From the NCBI GenBank assembly GCA_020847555.1, contig JADLBT010000511.1, positions 1-27,946 of the forward strand: a stretch of DNA of 27,946 nucleotides. Direction: 5' to 3'. The notes under the pieces were generated by a model. The model was not told the origin of the DNA. It was given only the letters and a program-made list of their open reading frames with translations, and ran no database searches. The translations under genes were made by a program, and so were the position numbers. Shown piece by piece: positions 11,332-20,042 of the stretch (the stretch's first letter is position 1; each line of letters begins with the position of its first letter). The stretch comes from Gemmataceae bacterium. Its GTDB lineage: Bacteria > Planctomycetota > Planctomycetia > Gemmatales > Gemmataceae.

Positions 11332-12216
11332 GTGGTGCCGGCGCTCGATACCATCCACCTGGGCGATTGTGTCGCCCAGCTGCAGCAACTCCCGACCGGG
11401 GCGATCGATCTCGCCTTCGCCGATCCCCCGTTCAACATCGGCTACGAGTACGATGTCTACGACGACCGGCGCGATTGCCGCGCCTACGCGGACTGGACGC
11501 GGCGCTGGATGAGTGAGGTGAGCCGCGCCCTCAAGCCGGACGGGACGTTCTGGATCGCCATCGGCGACGAATACGCGGCCGAGGTGAAGCTGATCGCCCA
11601 GAACGACCTGAGACTGACCTGCCGCAGCTGGGTCATCTGGTATTACACGTTCGGCGTCAACTGCACGAAGAAGTTCAGCCGATCGCACGCCCACCTGTTC
11701 CACTTCGTCAAGGATCCGCAGCGGTTCACGTTCAACGACGCCGAAATCCGCGTCCCGTCCGCACGGCAACTCGTCTACGCCGACACGCGCGCCAACCCGG
11801 CCGGACGGTTGCCCGACGACACCTGGATCCTGCGCCCGCAGGACGTCCCGAATGGGTTCGCGCCGGACCACGACACATGGTACTTCCCGCGCGTCGCGGG
11901 CACGTTCAAGGAGCGAGCTGGCTTCCACGGCTGCCAGATGCCCGAGCGGCTGCTGGGGCGCATCATCGCGTGCTGCTCGAACCGCGGCGAGGTCGTGCTG
12001 GATCCGTTTGCCGGGAGCGGGACGACGCTGGCGGTTGCGAAGAAACTGGGGCGGCGCTGGCTGGGGTTCGAGTTGTCGGAGAACTACGCGGCCCAGGCGA
12101 CGGCGCGCATCGCGAAGGCCGAGGTCGGGCAGTCGCTCGAAGGGGCTGCCGAACCGCTGCAGAGCGCGCCCGCGACGCCGCCGAACGGCAACGGGCGTCG
12201 CAAACGCGCGTACTAA
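11332..12216 (+). CDS. Site-specific adenine or cytosine-N4 DNA methyltransferase, beta class
   Basis: The 294-residue product belongs to the COG0863 family, which transfers a methyl group from S-adenosylmethionine to an exocyclic amino group in DNA. The catalytic motif IV, DPPF, is at residues 31-34, and the AdoMet-binding motif [10 protein letters not shown], comes later at 224-232. This IV-before-I order is the beta class, as in M.HinfI and CcrM. The start is a GTG (a second GTG follows directly) with GAGAGGGG seven bases upstream; no in-frame ATG is available after the previous stop. No restriction gene is next to it, so it looks like an orphan methyltransferase. The last 35 residues are a basic, alanine-rich tail. 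The target sequence cannot be predicted. A palindrome follows directly. Confidence 0.9.
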   Translation: MVPALDTIHLGDCVAQLQQLPTGAIDLAFADPPFNIGYEYDVYDDRRDCRAYADWTRRWMSEVSRALKPDGTFWIAIGDEYAAEVKLIAQNDLRLTCRSWVIWYYTFGVNCTKKFSRSHAHLFHFVKDPQRFTFNDAEIRVPSARQLVYADTRANPAGRLPDDTWILRPQDVPNGFAPDHDTWYFPRVAGTFKERAGFHGCQMPERLLGRIIACCSNRGEVVLDPFAGSGTTLAVAKKLGRRWLGFELSENYAAQATARIAKAEVGQSLEGAAEPLQSAPATPPNGNGRRKRAY

Positions 12217-12239
12217 TGGTTCCTTGCAGCTGATGGGTT

Positions 12240-12301
12240 ACCAGCCTGGAGCGCCAGCGCCGGACGCTTTCAAGCGTCCGGCGCTGGCGCTCCAGGCTGG
12301 T
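12240..12301. terminator. Perfect 30-bp-arm palindrome between convergent genes
   Basis: Bases 12240-12269 and 12272-12301 are exact reverse complements around a 2-base centre (TC). It begins 24 bases after the methyltransferase stop and ends 45 bases before the stop of the opposing lipoprotein gene, so a bidirectional terminator or transcription-collision barrier is the simplest role. There is no T-tract, so classical intrinsic termination is uncertain, and a mobile palindromic repeat is the main alternative. Confidence 0.7.
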
Positions 12302-12345
12302 GGCGCACGCTGGGACGCACGCCGCCATGCCTCGGGATGCGGGCA

Positions 12346-12672
12346 TCACTTCATGGGCGGCTGGAGCTTACTCTGAAGATCCTTCGCCAGCGCGGCCCGG
12401 CTGGCGGCCGGCGCCTTCTGCAGATCCTTGAATCCCTTGTCCAGGATGTCGGCCTGGGCCGGATCCACCTTCCGGACGTTCGCGACCAGCGTCGGGAAGG
12501 AAGTCGCCTCGCTCCCCATCGGCTGCCCGGAGGCGTAGCGCTGCAGGATGGCCCGCGGCTCCGCGAGCGGATCGCTCGGCACCTTGATCTGAATATCCTG
12601 CTCCCGCTGACCGCACCCAGCCACGAACCCGGCTAGAAGGAGCCCCGTCAGGATCGCGTATTTCCGGATCAT
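12346..12672 (-). CDS. Small exported lipoprotein downstream of the DUF1559 gene
   Basis: The 108-residue product has a lipoprotein signal: a basic start (MIRKYAIL), a hydrophobic core, and a lipobox VAGC with the modified cysteine at C20. The mature part is short, charged, probably helical, and without a domain I recognise; it contains the repeated pattern of Ala/Asp/Lys expected for a soluble helical bundle. An AGGAGAA ribosome site precedes the ATG. It lies only 15 bases after the DUF1559 prepilin gene on the same strand, an arrangement often seen in planctomycetes, so the two are likely co-transcribed. Function is unknown; a role with its prepilin-like partner at the cell surface is only inferred from the pairing. 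Confidence 0.85.
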   Translation of the reverse strand: MIRKYAILTGLLLAGFVAGCGQREQDIQIKVPSDPLAEPRAILQRYASGQPMGSEATSFPTLVANVRKVDPAQADILDKGFKDLQKAPAASRAALAKDLQSKLQPPMK

Positions 12673-12687
12673 GTCGGTTTCTCCTGG

Positions 12688-13731
<1,044 letters not shown>

Positions 13732-13860
13732 AAGACCTCCGTAACGGGATGAGAATGGAGGACCCCTGGGCGGGATGGAACGTAGCAGTTTCTTCCTGGT
13801 GGCCGGTGGGGCGGAGAGGAATTCGGCGCCGCAACTCACCAAATTCCTTGCATCCAGGCG

Positions 13861-13889
13861 ATTGTACCCTTCCTGCCGGGAGCCGACAA
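13861..13889 (-). promoter_or_regulatory. Sigma70-like promoter for the DUF1559 gene
   Basis: On the minus strand TTGTCG (13889-13884) is followed after exactly 17 bases by TACAAT (13866-13861). Both hexamers are near consensus and the spacing is ideal. Transcription would begin near 13854, giving a leader of about 120 bases before the DUF1559 start. This placement also supports the short start at 13731, because the longer frame would be partly outside the transcript. Confidence 0.6.
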
Positions 13890-13938
13890 CAGAATTGTTC
13901 AGGTTTTTTTCATAAGAGCGCGGGGGCGTTTCAAACCC

Positions 13939-13959
13939 GCGCTGACGCTTCGGGCTCGG
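13939..13959. repeat. Dispersed GAGCCCGAAGCGTCAGCG-type repeat
   Basis: The minus-strand reading contains GAGCCCGAAGCGTCAGCG. A related GAGCCGGAAGCG lies at 22088-22099 in another intergenic gap (11 of 12 bases in the core agree). Read in frame it yields the SPKRQRG peptide seen in the false N-terminal extension of the DUF1559 frame. It looks like one copy of a genome-wide repeat. The rest of the 280-base gap (13732-14011) holds the DUF1559 promoter and no gene that I can see. Confidence 0.5.
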
Positions 13960-14011
13960 ACCGCGTCGGGTCTTTTGCTCCCGGCGCCACTTCAAAGAGC
14001 GTCAGCAAAAG

Positions 14012-14716
14012 TCAGGCGGAGGCGCCAACGGGGCCGCCGCGCCCCGGGAGCGCTCGCTGCAAGGGACAGGCGGTTGCGTTGACCTCGTCGCCCCTGCGAT
14101 ACGCGCCGAGCAGGGCGCGCGACTGGACCGCCAGCTGGCGCCGGACCTCGCGCCGCCTGCCGCGCACCCGCAGGATGGTCATGTCATCGTAGGCGGTCGT
14201 CTGGTGTCGCAGCCACGCGAGGACCGCCGCCTCGGCCCGCTGCTCGACTGGGATGCGCTCCGTGCGCGCCACGGTCCCACTTCCGACCGGGGTGGCGTGG
14301 GCGGTCACGGCGTCGGCGAGGCGATTCGCCAGGTCGGCGTGGCGCGGGGCGAAGGCCAGGAACGCCAGCACCGCCGCGCGAAAATCCTCGACATACTCCG
14401 CCTGCTTCACCGCCCGTCGGCGCGTGTCCGCGGCGCGCCGACGGGCATAGGCCGGGGCCGCACGTTCGGCCGCCAGTTCGGCGCGCACCGCCTCGACGGC
14501 GTCGGCAGCCGCCCACACTCCGAGCGAGAAGACCTTGCGCCCGCGCCGCTGCTGGACCGTCCACGTCGGCCCCGCCGCCTTCACCCGGCGTGTCAGGCCG
14601 GCGTCACCGGGCGGGACCAGCACCCAGTTGACGGGCACCCGTAGAATGGCACCGTCGGCGGCCCGGACGGATCGGTCATCCGGGCCGGGGGCCACCACGC
14701 GAGTCTGGTCGGGCAT
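14012..14716 (-). CDS. DUF2293 domain protein
   Basis: The 234-residue product is soluble, with no signal peptide or membrane helix. Its C-terminal half, from about residue 140, matches the DUF2293 pattern: ARTERIPVEQRAEAAVLAWLRHQTTAYDDM followed by a basic helix with RGRRREVRRQL. The N-terminal half contains WVLVPPGDAGLTRRVKAAG and a long Arg/Ala-rich helix (about 75-110). The strongly basic character would suit nucleic acid binding, but no function is established for the family. The ATG has a GGAGGAAGG ribosome site. The gene is divergent from the small ORF at 14922 and downstream of nothing on its own strand within 400 bases, so it is probably a single-gene unit. Confidence 0.8.
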   Translation of the reverse strand: MPDQTRVVAPGPDDRSVRAADGAILRVPVNWVLVPPGDAGLTRRVKAAGPTWTVQQRRGRKVFSLGVWAAADAVEAVRAELAAERAAPAYARRRAADTRRRAVKQAEYVEDFRAAVLAFLAFAPRHADLANRLADAVTAHATPVGSGTVARTERIPVEQRAEAAVLAWLRHQTTAYDDMTILRVRGRRREVRRQLAVQSRALLGAYRRGDEVNATACPLQRALPGRGGPVGASA

Positions 14717-14921
14717 TTTCCTTCCTCCAGATCAGCACAACCGGCACCGCTGTAATGGTTCGGCGGGGGAGGGTAGGGACTTTAGAAAAGTACCCCGCGG
14801 CCCGTCCTGCCGGGCGGGAGAGGTGGGGGCCGGATCGCTCGGGATTTGTCACGGCTCTCGAATTCTCGGCGCAAGTTCGCCACGGAGATGCGTCATGCGG
14901 GTAGTGGAAAGGAGGCTCACC

Positions 14922-15095
14922 ATGTGCGAGACCAGGCCGGAACCCGTGCGGGAGTCGGAGGGTCTACCCGACTGGGCAGCCCGGGAGAACCCGGAGACAC
15001 CGGAGGGCCGCCCATCCGTTGACGTCCTCCGCCTGCCCAGACCGCGGCCCGCGCCGATTCACGACCTGCAGCGCTGGCTCGACCTGTGCGGCTGA
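14922..15095 (+). CDS. Small ORF, 57 residues, unknown function
   Basis: The ORF is preceded by AAAGGAGG with seven bases of spacing, one of the best ribosome sites in the window, and reads MCETRPEPVRESEG to IHDLQRWLDLCG. The product is acidic and proline-rich with a short amphipathic end and cysteines at positions 2 and 56. It has no membrane segment and resembles no family that I know. An in-frame ATG at 14895 would add nine residues but lacks a ribosome site. The stop is followed at once by a small CAGGCA/TGCCTG hairpin (15101-15116). It faces the DUF362 gene convergently and is divergent from the DUF2293 gene. Confidence 0.5.
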   Translation: MCETRPEPVRESEGLPDWAARENPETPEGRPSVDVLRLPRPRPAPIHDLQRWLDLCG

Positions 15096-15131
15096 GCCGC
15101 CAGGCATTCTTGCCTGCTCCACCTCCGGGCG

Positions 15132-16538
15132 TCATCCGTTCAACTCGATCTGCCGGTACTGAATGCGGTCCGGCTGCCACACCCCCAACCCGAGCACGCC
15201 AGCGAGGACGACATGCTCCGGCTGGCGGCGGTCGAAGACCTCCGAGGCGCGCGCCTGGCGGGAGCGCAGGTGTTCCAGCGCGCTGCGCGTGGCGCTCGCG
15301 ACGTCCAGCGCAACCGGCGCCAGCGCCTGCGGAGCACGGTTGAGCAGCCCCATTTGCGCGACCGGCTGCCACCCCTCCAGCAACCGCCTGGCGTCGAGGA
15401 TCTGCCAGCCGATCAGATCCAGCGCGACCGGATCCGTCGCGAAGAACAGTCCCTTGTGCCGCCACGTTCCCCACGACCGATTCCACGGTCCCGGACCGCC
15501 CTCGTACACGCCGATCAGCCCGTCCATGATGTGCAGCGTTGCCTTCTCGATCAGCGGCCCCTGGGCAACGGCGGTCGGGATGAACGTGTTGCACTGGTTC
15601 GGCCCGCTCGTCGCCCCGCCCGGCCGGTAGATGCCGCTGATGTGGCTGCGGGCCACATTGCTGTTCATCCCATGCGACAGATTCTTCAGCGCCAGCGTCA
15701 CGCCCGCCGATCGATGGTCCTTCAGGCACGGCAGGGTAACGACCTTGTTCACCAGGCGCGTGACGATCATCGACAGGTGGGTGCGGAAGCGCCGGTCGTC
15801 CTTCGGATCGTGGTCGGGGGCGCAGAACCCCATCGAGACGAACACGTCGCGATCGTACCCGACCACGTGCGGATCGCGCTCGCGGCGGCGCCCCTCCAGC
15901 CCGTCGAGCGCCAGCTGCGTGTCGCTGTAGTTCGTTGCCGACGCGAACCACCGGACCCCTTCCATGCCGCGCTCGCGCAGGACGCGCTCGTACCCGGCGT
16001 CGCGGAACTCGTTGGCGTAGCGCTCGAAGACGAGGATGTTGCGGGCCGGAACGCCGGCGCTCTTGAGCCCCGCAACGACTTCCAGCAGGACGGCTGGGCT
16101 GGAGATGCACGGGACGACGGATCTGCCCTGGCCGGGCTGACGCTTGCCGACCGGGTTGACCTTGATGCCGACAAGGTCGTCGCGCTCGAAGAAGGTGCGC
16201 CAGGCATCGGGCGGGCCGTCGGCGCCGGTCAGCTCGCACATGCCGCGGTCCATCATGCACCGGACGGCGTCGGGATTGATGACGTTGTCGTTGCTGACGG
16301 ACCCAGGGTGGCGCACCTCGACGACCTTGCCGGGGTACAGGCCAGGCATGGCGAAGCGCGACCGCTGCGCGGCGACGACCGCCGGAGCAGGGGGGGGATT
16401 CCGGGTCGCCAACTCCTGCCACCCGCGCAGTCCGAGCCAGCCGAGCGGAAGGCCGGCGGCCAGGCCGGCGCCCGCCCCGACGAGGAAGCCGCGGCGCGTG
16501 ACGCTCCCGGCCGCTGGTTCCTCGGGTGTCGTACTCAT
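15132..16538 (-). CDS. Tat-exported DUF362 domain protein
   Basis: The 468-residue product begins with a Tat signal: TRRGFLVGAGAGLAAGLPLG, with the twin arginines at R15 and R16. The mature protein matches DUF362 (COG2006), with GKVVEVRHPGS, DLVGIKVNPVGK, LPCLKDHRSAGVTLALKNLSHGM and IMDGLIGVYEGGPG as recognisable blocks. Members are often linked to iron-sulfur or redox proteins, but this one lacks the ferredoxin-type CxxCxxC motifs, so no cofactor can be assigned. An AGGAGAG ribosome site precedes the ATG. A tandem palindrome separates it from the ABC ATPase gene on the same strand, so it may be its own unit. Exact function is unknown; a periplasmic location is well supported. Confidence 0.85.
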   Translation of the reverse strand: MSTTPEEPAAGSVTRRGFLVGAGAGLAAGLPLGWLGLRGWQELATRNPPPAPAVVAAQRSRFAMPGLYPGKVVEVRHPGSVSNDNVINPDAVRCMMDRGMCELTGADGPPDAWRTFFERDDLVGIKVNPVGKRQPGQGRSVVPCISSPAVLLEVVAGLKSAGVPARNILVFERYANEFRDAGYERVLRERGMEGVRWFASATNYSDTQLALDGLEGRRRERDPHVVGYDRDVFVSMGFCAPDHDPKDDRRFRTHLSMIVTRLVNKVVTLPCLKDHRSAGVTLALKNLSHGMNSNVARSHISGIYRPGGATSGPNQCNTFIPTAVAQGPLIEKATLHIMDGLIGVYEGGPGPWNRSWGTWRHKGLFFATDPVALDLIGWQILDARRLLEGWQPVAQMGLLNRAPQALAPVALDVASATRSALEHLRSRQARASEVFDRRQPEHVVLAGVLGLGVWQPDRIQYRQIELNG

Positions 16539-16640
16539 GGTGTCTCTCCTGCGGTGGGTTCGCGCCGGGCGTCAGCCATCGATGGTAACGCAGGCGAGAA
16601 GAGAAAGCCAGGGAGTGAGGCGTGAGGAGGAAGTTTGCAA

Positions 16641-16704
16641 GCCCACGGGCTGCGCCCCGCGGGAAGTCTCCGGCGCTTCGCCCACGGGCCGCAAACCCGT
16701 GGGC
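16641..16704. repeat. Tandem GCCCACGGG palindromes
   Basis: Two adjacent hairpins are present. The first pairs CCCACGGG (16642-16649) with CCCGCGGG (16656-16663) with one mismatch. The second is perfect: GCCCACGGG (16680-16688) with CCCGTGGGC (16696-16704) around a 7-base loop. They lie between the ABC ATPase stop and the DUF362 start and belong to the same family as the elements near 2701, 18434 and 22965. The remainder of this 185-base gap shows nothing else. Confidence 0.8.
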
Positions 16705-16723
16705 TTTGGCTCCTCACTTCCAC

Positions 16724-17473
16724 TCACGCGGATACCTTCTTCTCCTCCTCGATCAGCGCGAGGAACACCTCTTCCAGCGACCCGTCGTTGGCGGCCTGCC
16801 TGCGCAGGTCGGCCAGCGTACCGCAGGCGACAAGCCGGCCGTGGTTGACGACGCCGATCCGGCCCGCCAGTTCCTGGGCCACGTCGAGCGAGTGCGTCGA
16901 GAGGAAGATGGTCGCCCCGCGCCGGGCCTCCTGGCGCAGCAGATCCTTGAGCAGGCGGACGCTCGGCGGGTCGAGGCCGACCGTCGGCTCGTCCACGATC
17001 AGCACCTGCGGCTCGTGCAGCAGAGCGGCCGCGAAGACTGTCCGCTGACGCATGCCGTGCGAGTAGTTCTGCGTCAGGTCGTCCACGAAATCGTGGAGCC
17101 GGAACACCTCGATCAGCTGGGCGGTGCGCGCTCGGGCGCGCTCCGGCTCCATCCCGTACATGCCGGCGATGAACTGGAGGAATTCGCGGCCGGTGAGACG
17201 CTCGTAGACGAACGGCTGATCGGGGACGTAGCTAATTAGCCGGCGGGCCTGCTCCCCGTCCGACTGCAGGTCGAACCCGCCGATACGGACGGTCCCGGCG
17301 GACGGAAACAGCAGCCCGCACATCATCTTGATCGTGGTCGTCTTCCCGGCCCCGTTCGGACCGAGGAAGGCGAACAGCTCGCCGCGCTCGATGTGCAGGG
17401 ACAGACGGTCCACGGCGAGCTTGTTGCCATACGACTTGGACACCTGGTCCAGCTCGATCATGGGGTCCGGCAT
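16724..17473 (-). CDS. ABC transporter ATP-binding protein
   Basis: The product (249 residues from the chosen ATG) is a single ABC ATPase that would power a membrane permease. Visible motifs are Walker A GPNGAGKTT (38-46), the signature NYSHGMRQR, Walker B VLIVDEPT, the D-loop VGLDP and the switch histidine in STHS. The sequence is closest to the ABC-2 / CcmA-like export group (COG1131). Start choice is uncertain: a GTG at 17485 and a later ATG at 17461 are also possible and none has a clear ribosome site. The preceding gene on this strand ends at 17492, so the two are probably co-transcribed. No ABC-2 permease is adjacent, which is unusual; the partner must be elsewhere or be divergent. Confidence 0.9.
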   Translation of the reverse strand: MPDPMIELDQVSKSYGNKLAVDRLSLHIERGELFAFLGPNGAGKTTTIKMMCGLLFPSAGTVRIGGFDLQSDGEQARRLISYVPDQPFVYERLTGREFLQFIAGMYGMEPERARARTAQLIEVFRLHDFVDDLTQNYSHGMRQRTVFAAALLHEPQVLIVDEPTVGLDPPSVRLLKDLLRQEARRGATIFLSTHSLDVAQELAGRIGVVNHGRLVACGTLADLRRQAANDGSLEEVFLALIEEEKKVSA

Positions 17474-17491
17474 GTGCCCGCCCACGTTCGG

Positions 17492-18364
17492 TTACTTGAA
17501 CACCGCGCGCTGCACCACCACATCGCCGTCCGGGTAGAGGATCTCCTGCCGCAGGACGGCCCCATCGTCCGCCCGCGCCCAGAGCCGGGCGACGACCCGC
17601 CCGGCCGTGCGGTACTCGACGCGCCAGCACGGCAGGTCGGCGTTCTGCCAGGGCAGGGTCGCGAGGGTGACGGCCGCATCGGCGATGCGAACCGTCAAGC
17701 GCGGTCCGCCGTCGGCGGCCGTGTCGGCCAGCGGGTCGAGCAGCGGCACGCGCCACGCCATCCCCTCGTGCAGCCCGGTGAGGCGGTGCAGGGGGTGGAG
17801 GACGTTCAGCACCTTGCCGTTCGCCGCGACCTCGACCGGCGGCGCGTGCTGGTCCATGCCGTCGGCCACCAGGCGGACCCGGCACATCGTCCCGTCCACC
17901 GTCGCGCTGACCTCCGCCTGTCGCAGCGCCTTCCGCGGACCGAGCGCCACGCGGCAGATGAGGTTGCGCAACACCCCCCTGGGGGTAATCCGGTAGGCGC
18001 CCGTCAGCTCGCGGACACGCAACTTGCCGGCGCGGAACGCCGGTTGGGGCTGGAAGGCGAAGCGGATCTCGTAGATTCGGTCCGGCCGGCGGTTCACCCA
18101 GGTGAGGGCGTTACCGGCCAGCTGCCCGCGGTATTCCACGTCCCAGACGACGGCCGTGGCACCCGCCTCCTGGTTGGTGATCCCGTCCCCGGCGCCGCCA
18201 GCCCCCCCGCGGGGCGGAGCGATCGGCAGGCCCGCCTCGTCCGCCAGGTCGAGCGCGAACGGGGGCGGCTGCCCGGCCGGCTGCCACACCTCGCGGTAGA
18301 ACAGCCACGCGGTAACCGCCAGCCAGAAGGCGACGATCAGCACGCTCACCAGCCGCGACGGCAT
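17492..18364 (-). CDS. Membrane-anchored protein of unknown function, upstream of ABC ATPase
   Basis: The 290-residue product has one N-terminal anchor (LVSVLIVAFWLAVTAWLFY, about residues 5-23) and then a soluble domain rich in beta-forming segments, probably outside the cytoplasm. The end of the protein reads CWRVEYRTAG, ARLWARADDG and VLRQEILYPDGDVV, a pattern that resembles DUF3108 or lipoprotein-carrier-like beta sheets, but this is weak. The ATG at 18364 was preferred to the upstream one at 18427 because the extension has no membrane or family features and CTGGGGA lies seven bases before 18364. It sits just upstream of the ABC ATPase (short gap), so a link to that transporter is plausible. 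Confidence 0.75.
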   Translation of the reverse strand: MPSRLVSVLIVAFWLAVTAWLFYREVWQPAGQPPPFALDLADEAGLPIAPPRGGAGGAGDGITNQEAGATAVVWDVEYRGQLAGNALTWVNRRPDRIYEIRFAFQPQPAFRAGKLRVRELTGAYRITPRGVLRNLICRVALGPRKALRQAEVSATVDGTMCRVRLVADGMDQHAPPVEVAANGKVLNVLHPLHRLTGLHEGMAWRVPLLDPLADTAADGGPRLTVRIADAAVTLATLPWQNADLPCWRVEYRTAGRVVARLWARADDGAVLRQEILYPDGDVVVQRAVFK

Positions 18365-18433
18365 GAGAATCCCCAGAGTTCGGTGCCGGCCGACAGCTAG
18401 CGCAGAGACAGGCGACCTGGTGTGCAAGGGGCT

Positions 18434-18471
18434 CTGGAAAGCCCACGGGTCACCACCCGCGGGCTTTCCAG
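18434..18471. repeat. Strong hairpin of the GCCCACGGG type
   Basis: A 17-base arm CTGGAAAGCCCACGGGT (18434-18450) pairs with 18455-18471 at 16 of 17 positions around the loop CACC. It lies downstream of the aminotransferase stop and upstream of the anchored-protein start on the same strand. It could end or stabilise the aminotransferase mRNA, though no T-tract follows. It is the longest-armed member of this repeat family in the window. Confidence 0.85.
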
Positions 18472-18514
18472 GAACCCGACGAGCCGGGCGGCCGAGCAGG
18501 GCAGGGCAGCAGGA

Positions 18515-19930
18515 TCAGCCGGCGGCCGTCCCGGCGAGCTGCCTGGTCGGCGCCTGGCCCGGGACGAGATCCGCGAGCAGCCGGTGCATGAGGGCCATCG
18601 CCGCGCGCGCCTCCTGCTCGGTGATGACGAGCGGCGGGGCGACGCGCAGCACCTTCTTCGCGAGCGCTCCGAGCAGGTGGATGCCGTCGCCGCCGTCGCC
18701 GCGGTAGCACGCCAGCACCGCCGCGTTCGCCCAGTCCGCCGCCGACTTCCCGCCGTGGTCGCCGAACTCGACGCCCCAGACCATCCCACCGCGCTCGCCG
18801 CGCACCGCCGTCACGAACGGCAGCTCCTTCAGACGTACCAGTCCCTCCTCCAGCACCGCCGACGCGCGACGGCACGGCCCGAGGACGTCGCGAGCGGCGA
18901 ACTCGTCGAGCGTCGCCAGCACGCCGGCGCAGCACAGCGGGTTGGCGCTCCACGTATCTGAGCCCTCGCCGTAATCGAGGCTCGCGAACAGGTCCGCCCG
19001 ACCGACCGCCGCGGCGACCGGCACACCGTTACCGAGCCCCTTGCCCAGCACCACGATGTCTGGCTCGATGCCGTAGGTCTCGTAGGCGAACAGATCGCCG
19101 GTCCGACCGAAGTTCGACTGCACCTCGTCGAGGATGAATACCAGGTCGTTCTCGCGGCAGAACTCCTGCACCATCTGCAGGTACGCCTTCGGCGGGTGGT
19201 ACGATCCGCCGCCGCCGAGGTACGGCTCGGTGATGAACACGCCCAGGCGCCGCCCGAACTGGTGCTTGAGGGCGTCCAGCTCACGGCGGTACGGGGCCGG
19301 GTCGAAGGGCCGCTCGCGCAGGCTGACGTCGGCACACTCGGCCGTCGGGAAGGAGACGAAGCGCACGCGCGGATCGCGGTCGCGGTCCGTCTCGGACCCG
19401 GTGACGGCGCCGGCGATCCCCTTCTTGCCGTGGAAGCCGTTGCGCGTCGCGACGATCACCTCGCGCGTCCGGTCGCGCGCCAGGGCCGCCCACAGCGCCT
19501 TCTGGATCGCCTCGGATCCGGACGCGGCCCACATCACCTGTTCGAGCCGCCGGCCGCCGGGGCGTCCCTGGCACACCTCGGCCAGGCGCCGGCTCGCCTC
19601 CGTTTCGAGCGGGGTGACGGCGTTGTAGGCGGTCATCGGCAGGGCCGCGAAGTACGGTTCCGCCGACGGGTCTGCCCCGTCCCACCCCAGGTAGCCGGTG
19701 AAGCGCTTCAGCCAGGCGGTCGGGTTGTGGCCGAGGTTAGCGACGAGCACGCCCGAGGTGAAGTCGTAAAGGCGTCGCCCCTCCGGCGTCCAGTGGTAGA
19801 TGCCGGCGCTCTTCGCGAGGACCGCCTGCGTCGGCGGGTAAGTGCGCAGGGCGCGGGGCTCGTAGCGCGCGACCTGATCGCGGGCGGCATTCGATGCGGT
19901 TTCGTGCGGATGGTGGAGCGGTGTGGTCAT
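18515..19930 (-). CDS. Class III pyridoxal-phosphate aminotransferase
   Basis: The 471-residue product is a fold-type I, class III aminotransferase (ornithine, acetylornithine, 4-aminobutyrate family), which moves an amino group from an amine or omega-amino acid to a keto acid. The key elements are present: SGSEAIQKALWAA for cofactor phosphate binding, FHGKKGIAGAVTG, the cofactor-contacting aspartate D268 in FILDEVQSNFGRTG, and the Schiff-base lysine K297 in VLGKGLGNGVP. Length is normal. The substrate cannot be decided by sequence; the neighbours (Gfo/Idh/MocA oxidoreductase upstream on the strand, RidA beyond it) do not form a known pathway. A 112-base gap (19931-20042) to the upstream gene contains nothing that I recognise. 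A hairpin follows the gene. Confidence 0.92.
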   Translation of the reverse strand: MTTPLHHPHETASNAARDQVARYEPRALRTYPPTQAVLAKSAGIYHWTPEGRRLYDFTSGVLVANLGHNPTAWLKRFTGYLGWDGADPSAEPYFAALPMTAYNAVTPLETEASRRLAEVCQGRPGGRRLEQVMWAASGSEAIQKALWAALARDRTREVIVATRNGFHGKKGIAGAVTGSETDRDRDPRVRFVSFPTAECADVSLRERPFDPAPYRRELDALKHQFGRRLGVFITEPYLGGGGSYHPPKAYLQMVQEFCRENDLVFILDEVQSNFGRTGDLFAYETYGIEPDIVVLGKGLGNGVPVAAAVGRADLFASLDYGEGSDTWSANPLCCAGVLATLDEFAARDVLGPCRRASAVLEEGLVRLKELPFVTAVRGERGGMVWGVEFGDHGGKSAADWANAAVLACYRGDGGDGIHLLGALAKKVLRVAPPLVITEQEARAAMALMHRLLADLVPGQAPTRQLAGTAAG

Positions 19931-20042
19931 CGTGCGCGGTCCAGATAGGTTGGGGTCGGCGCGGCGGGCTGCGCCGCCCGCTCACCCTGGCAATTTACCC
20001 TCGCCCGGCGGGTTTTCAATGCGGCTGCGGGGCGAGCGCAGC

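Noticed and set aside
13732..13995. N-terminal extension of the DUF1559 protein by 88 residues
   Set aside because: It crosses the promoter and a repeat; the prepilin leader must be close to the start, and a perfect GGAGG precedes 13731.
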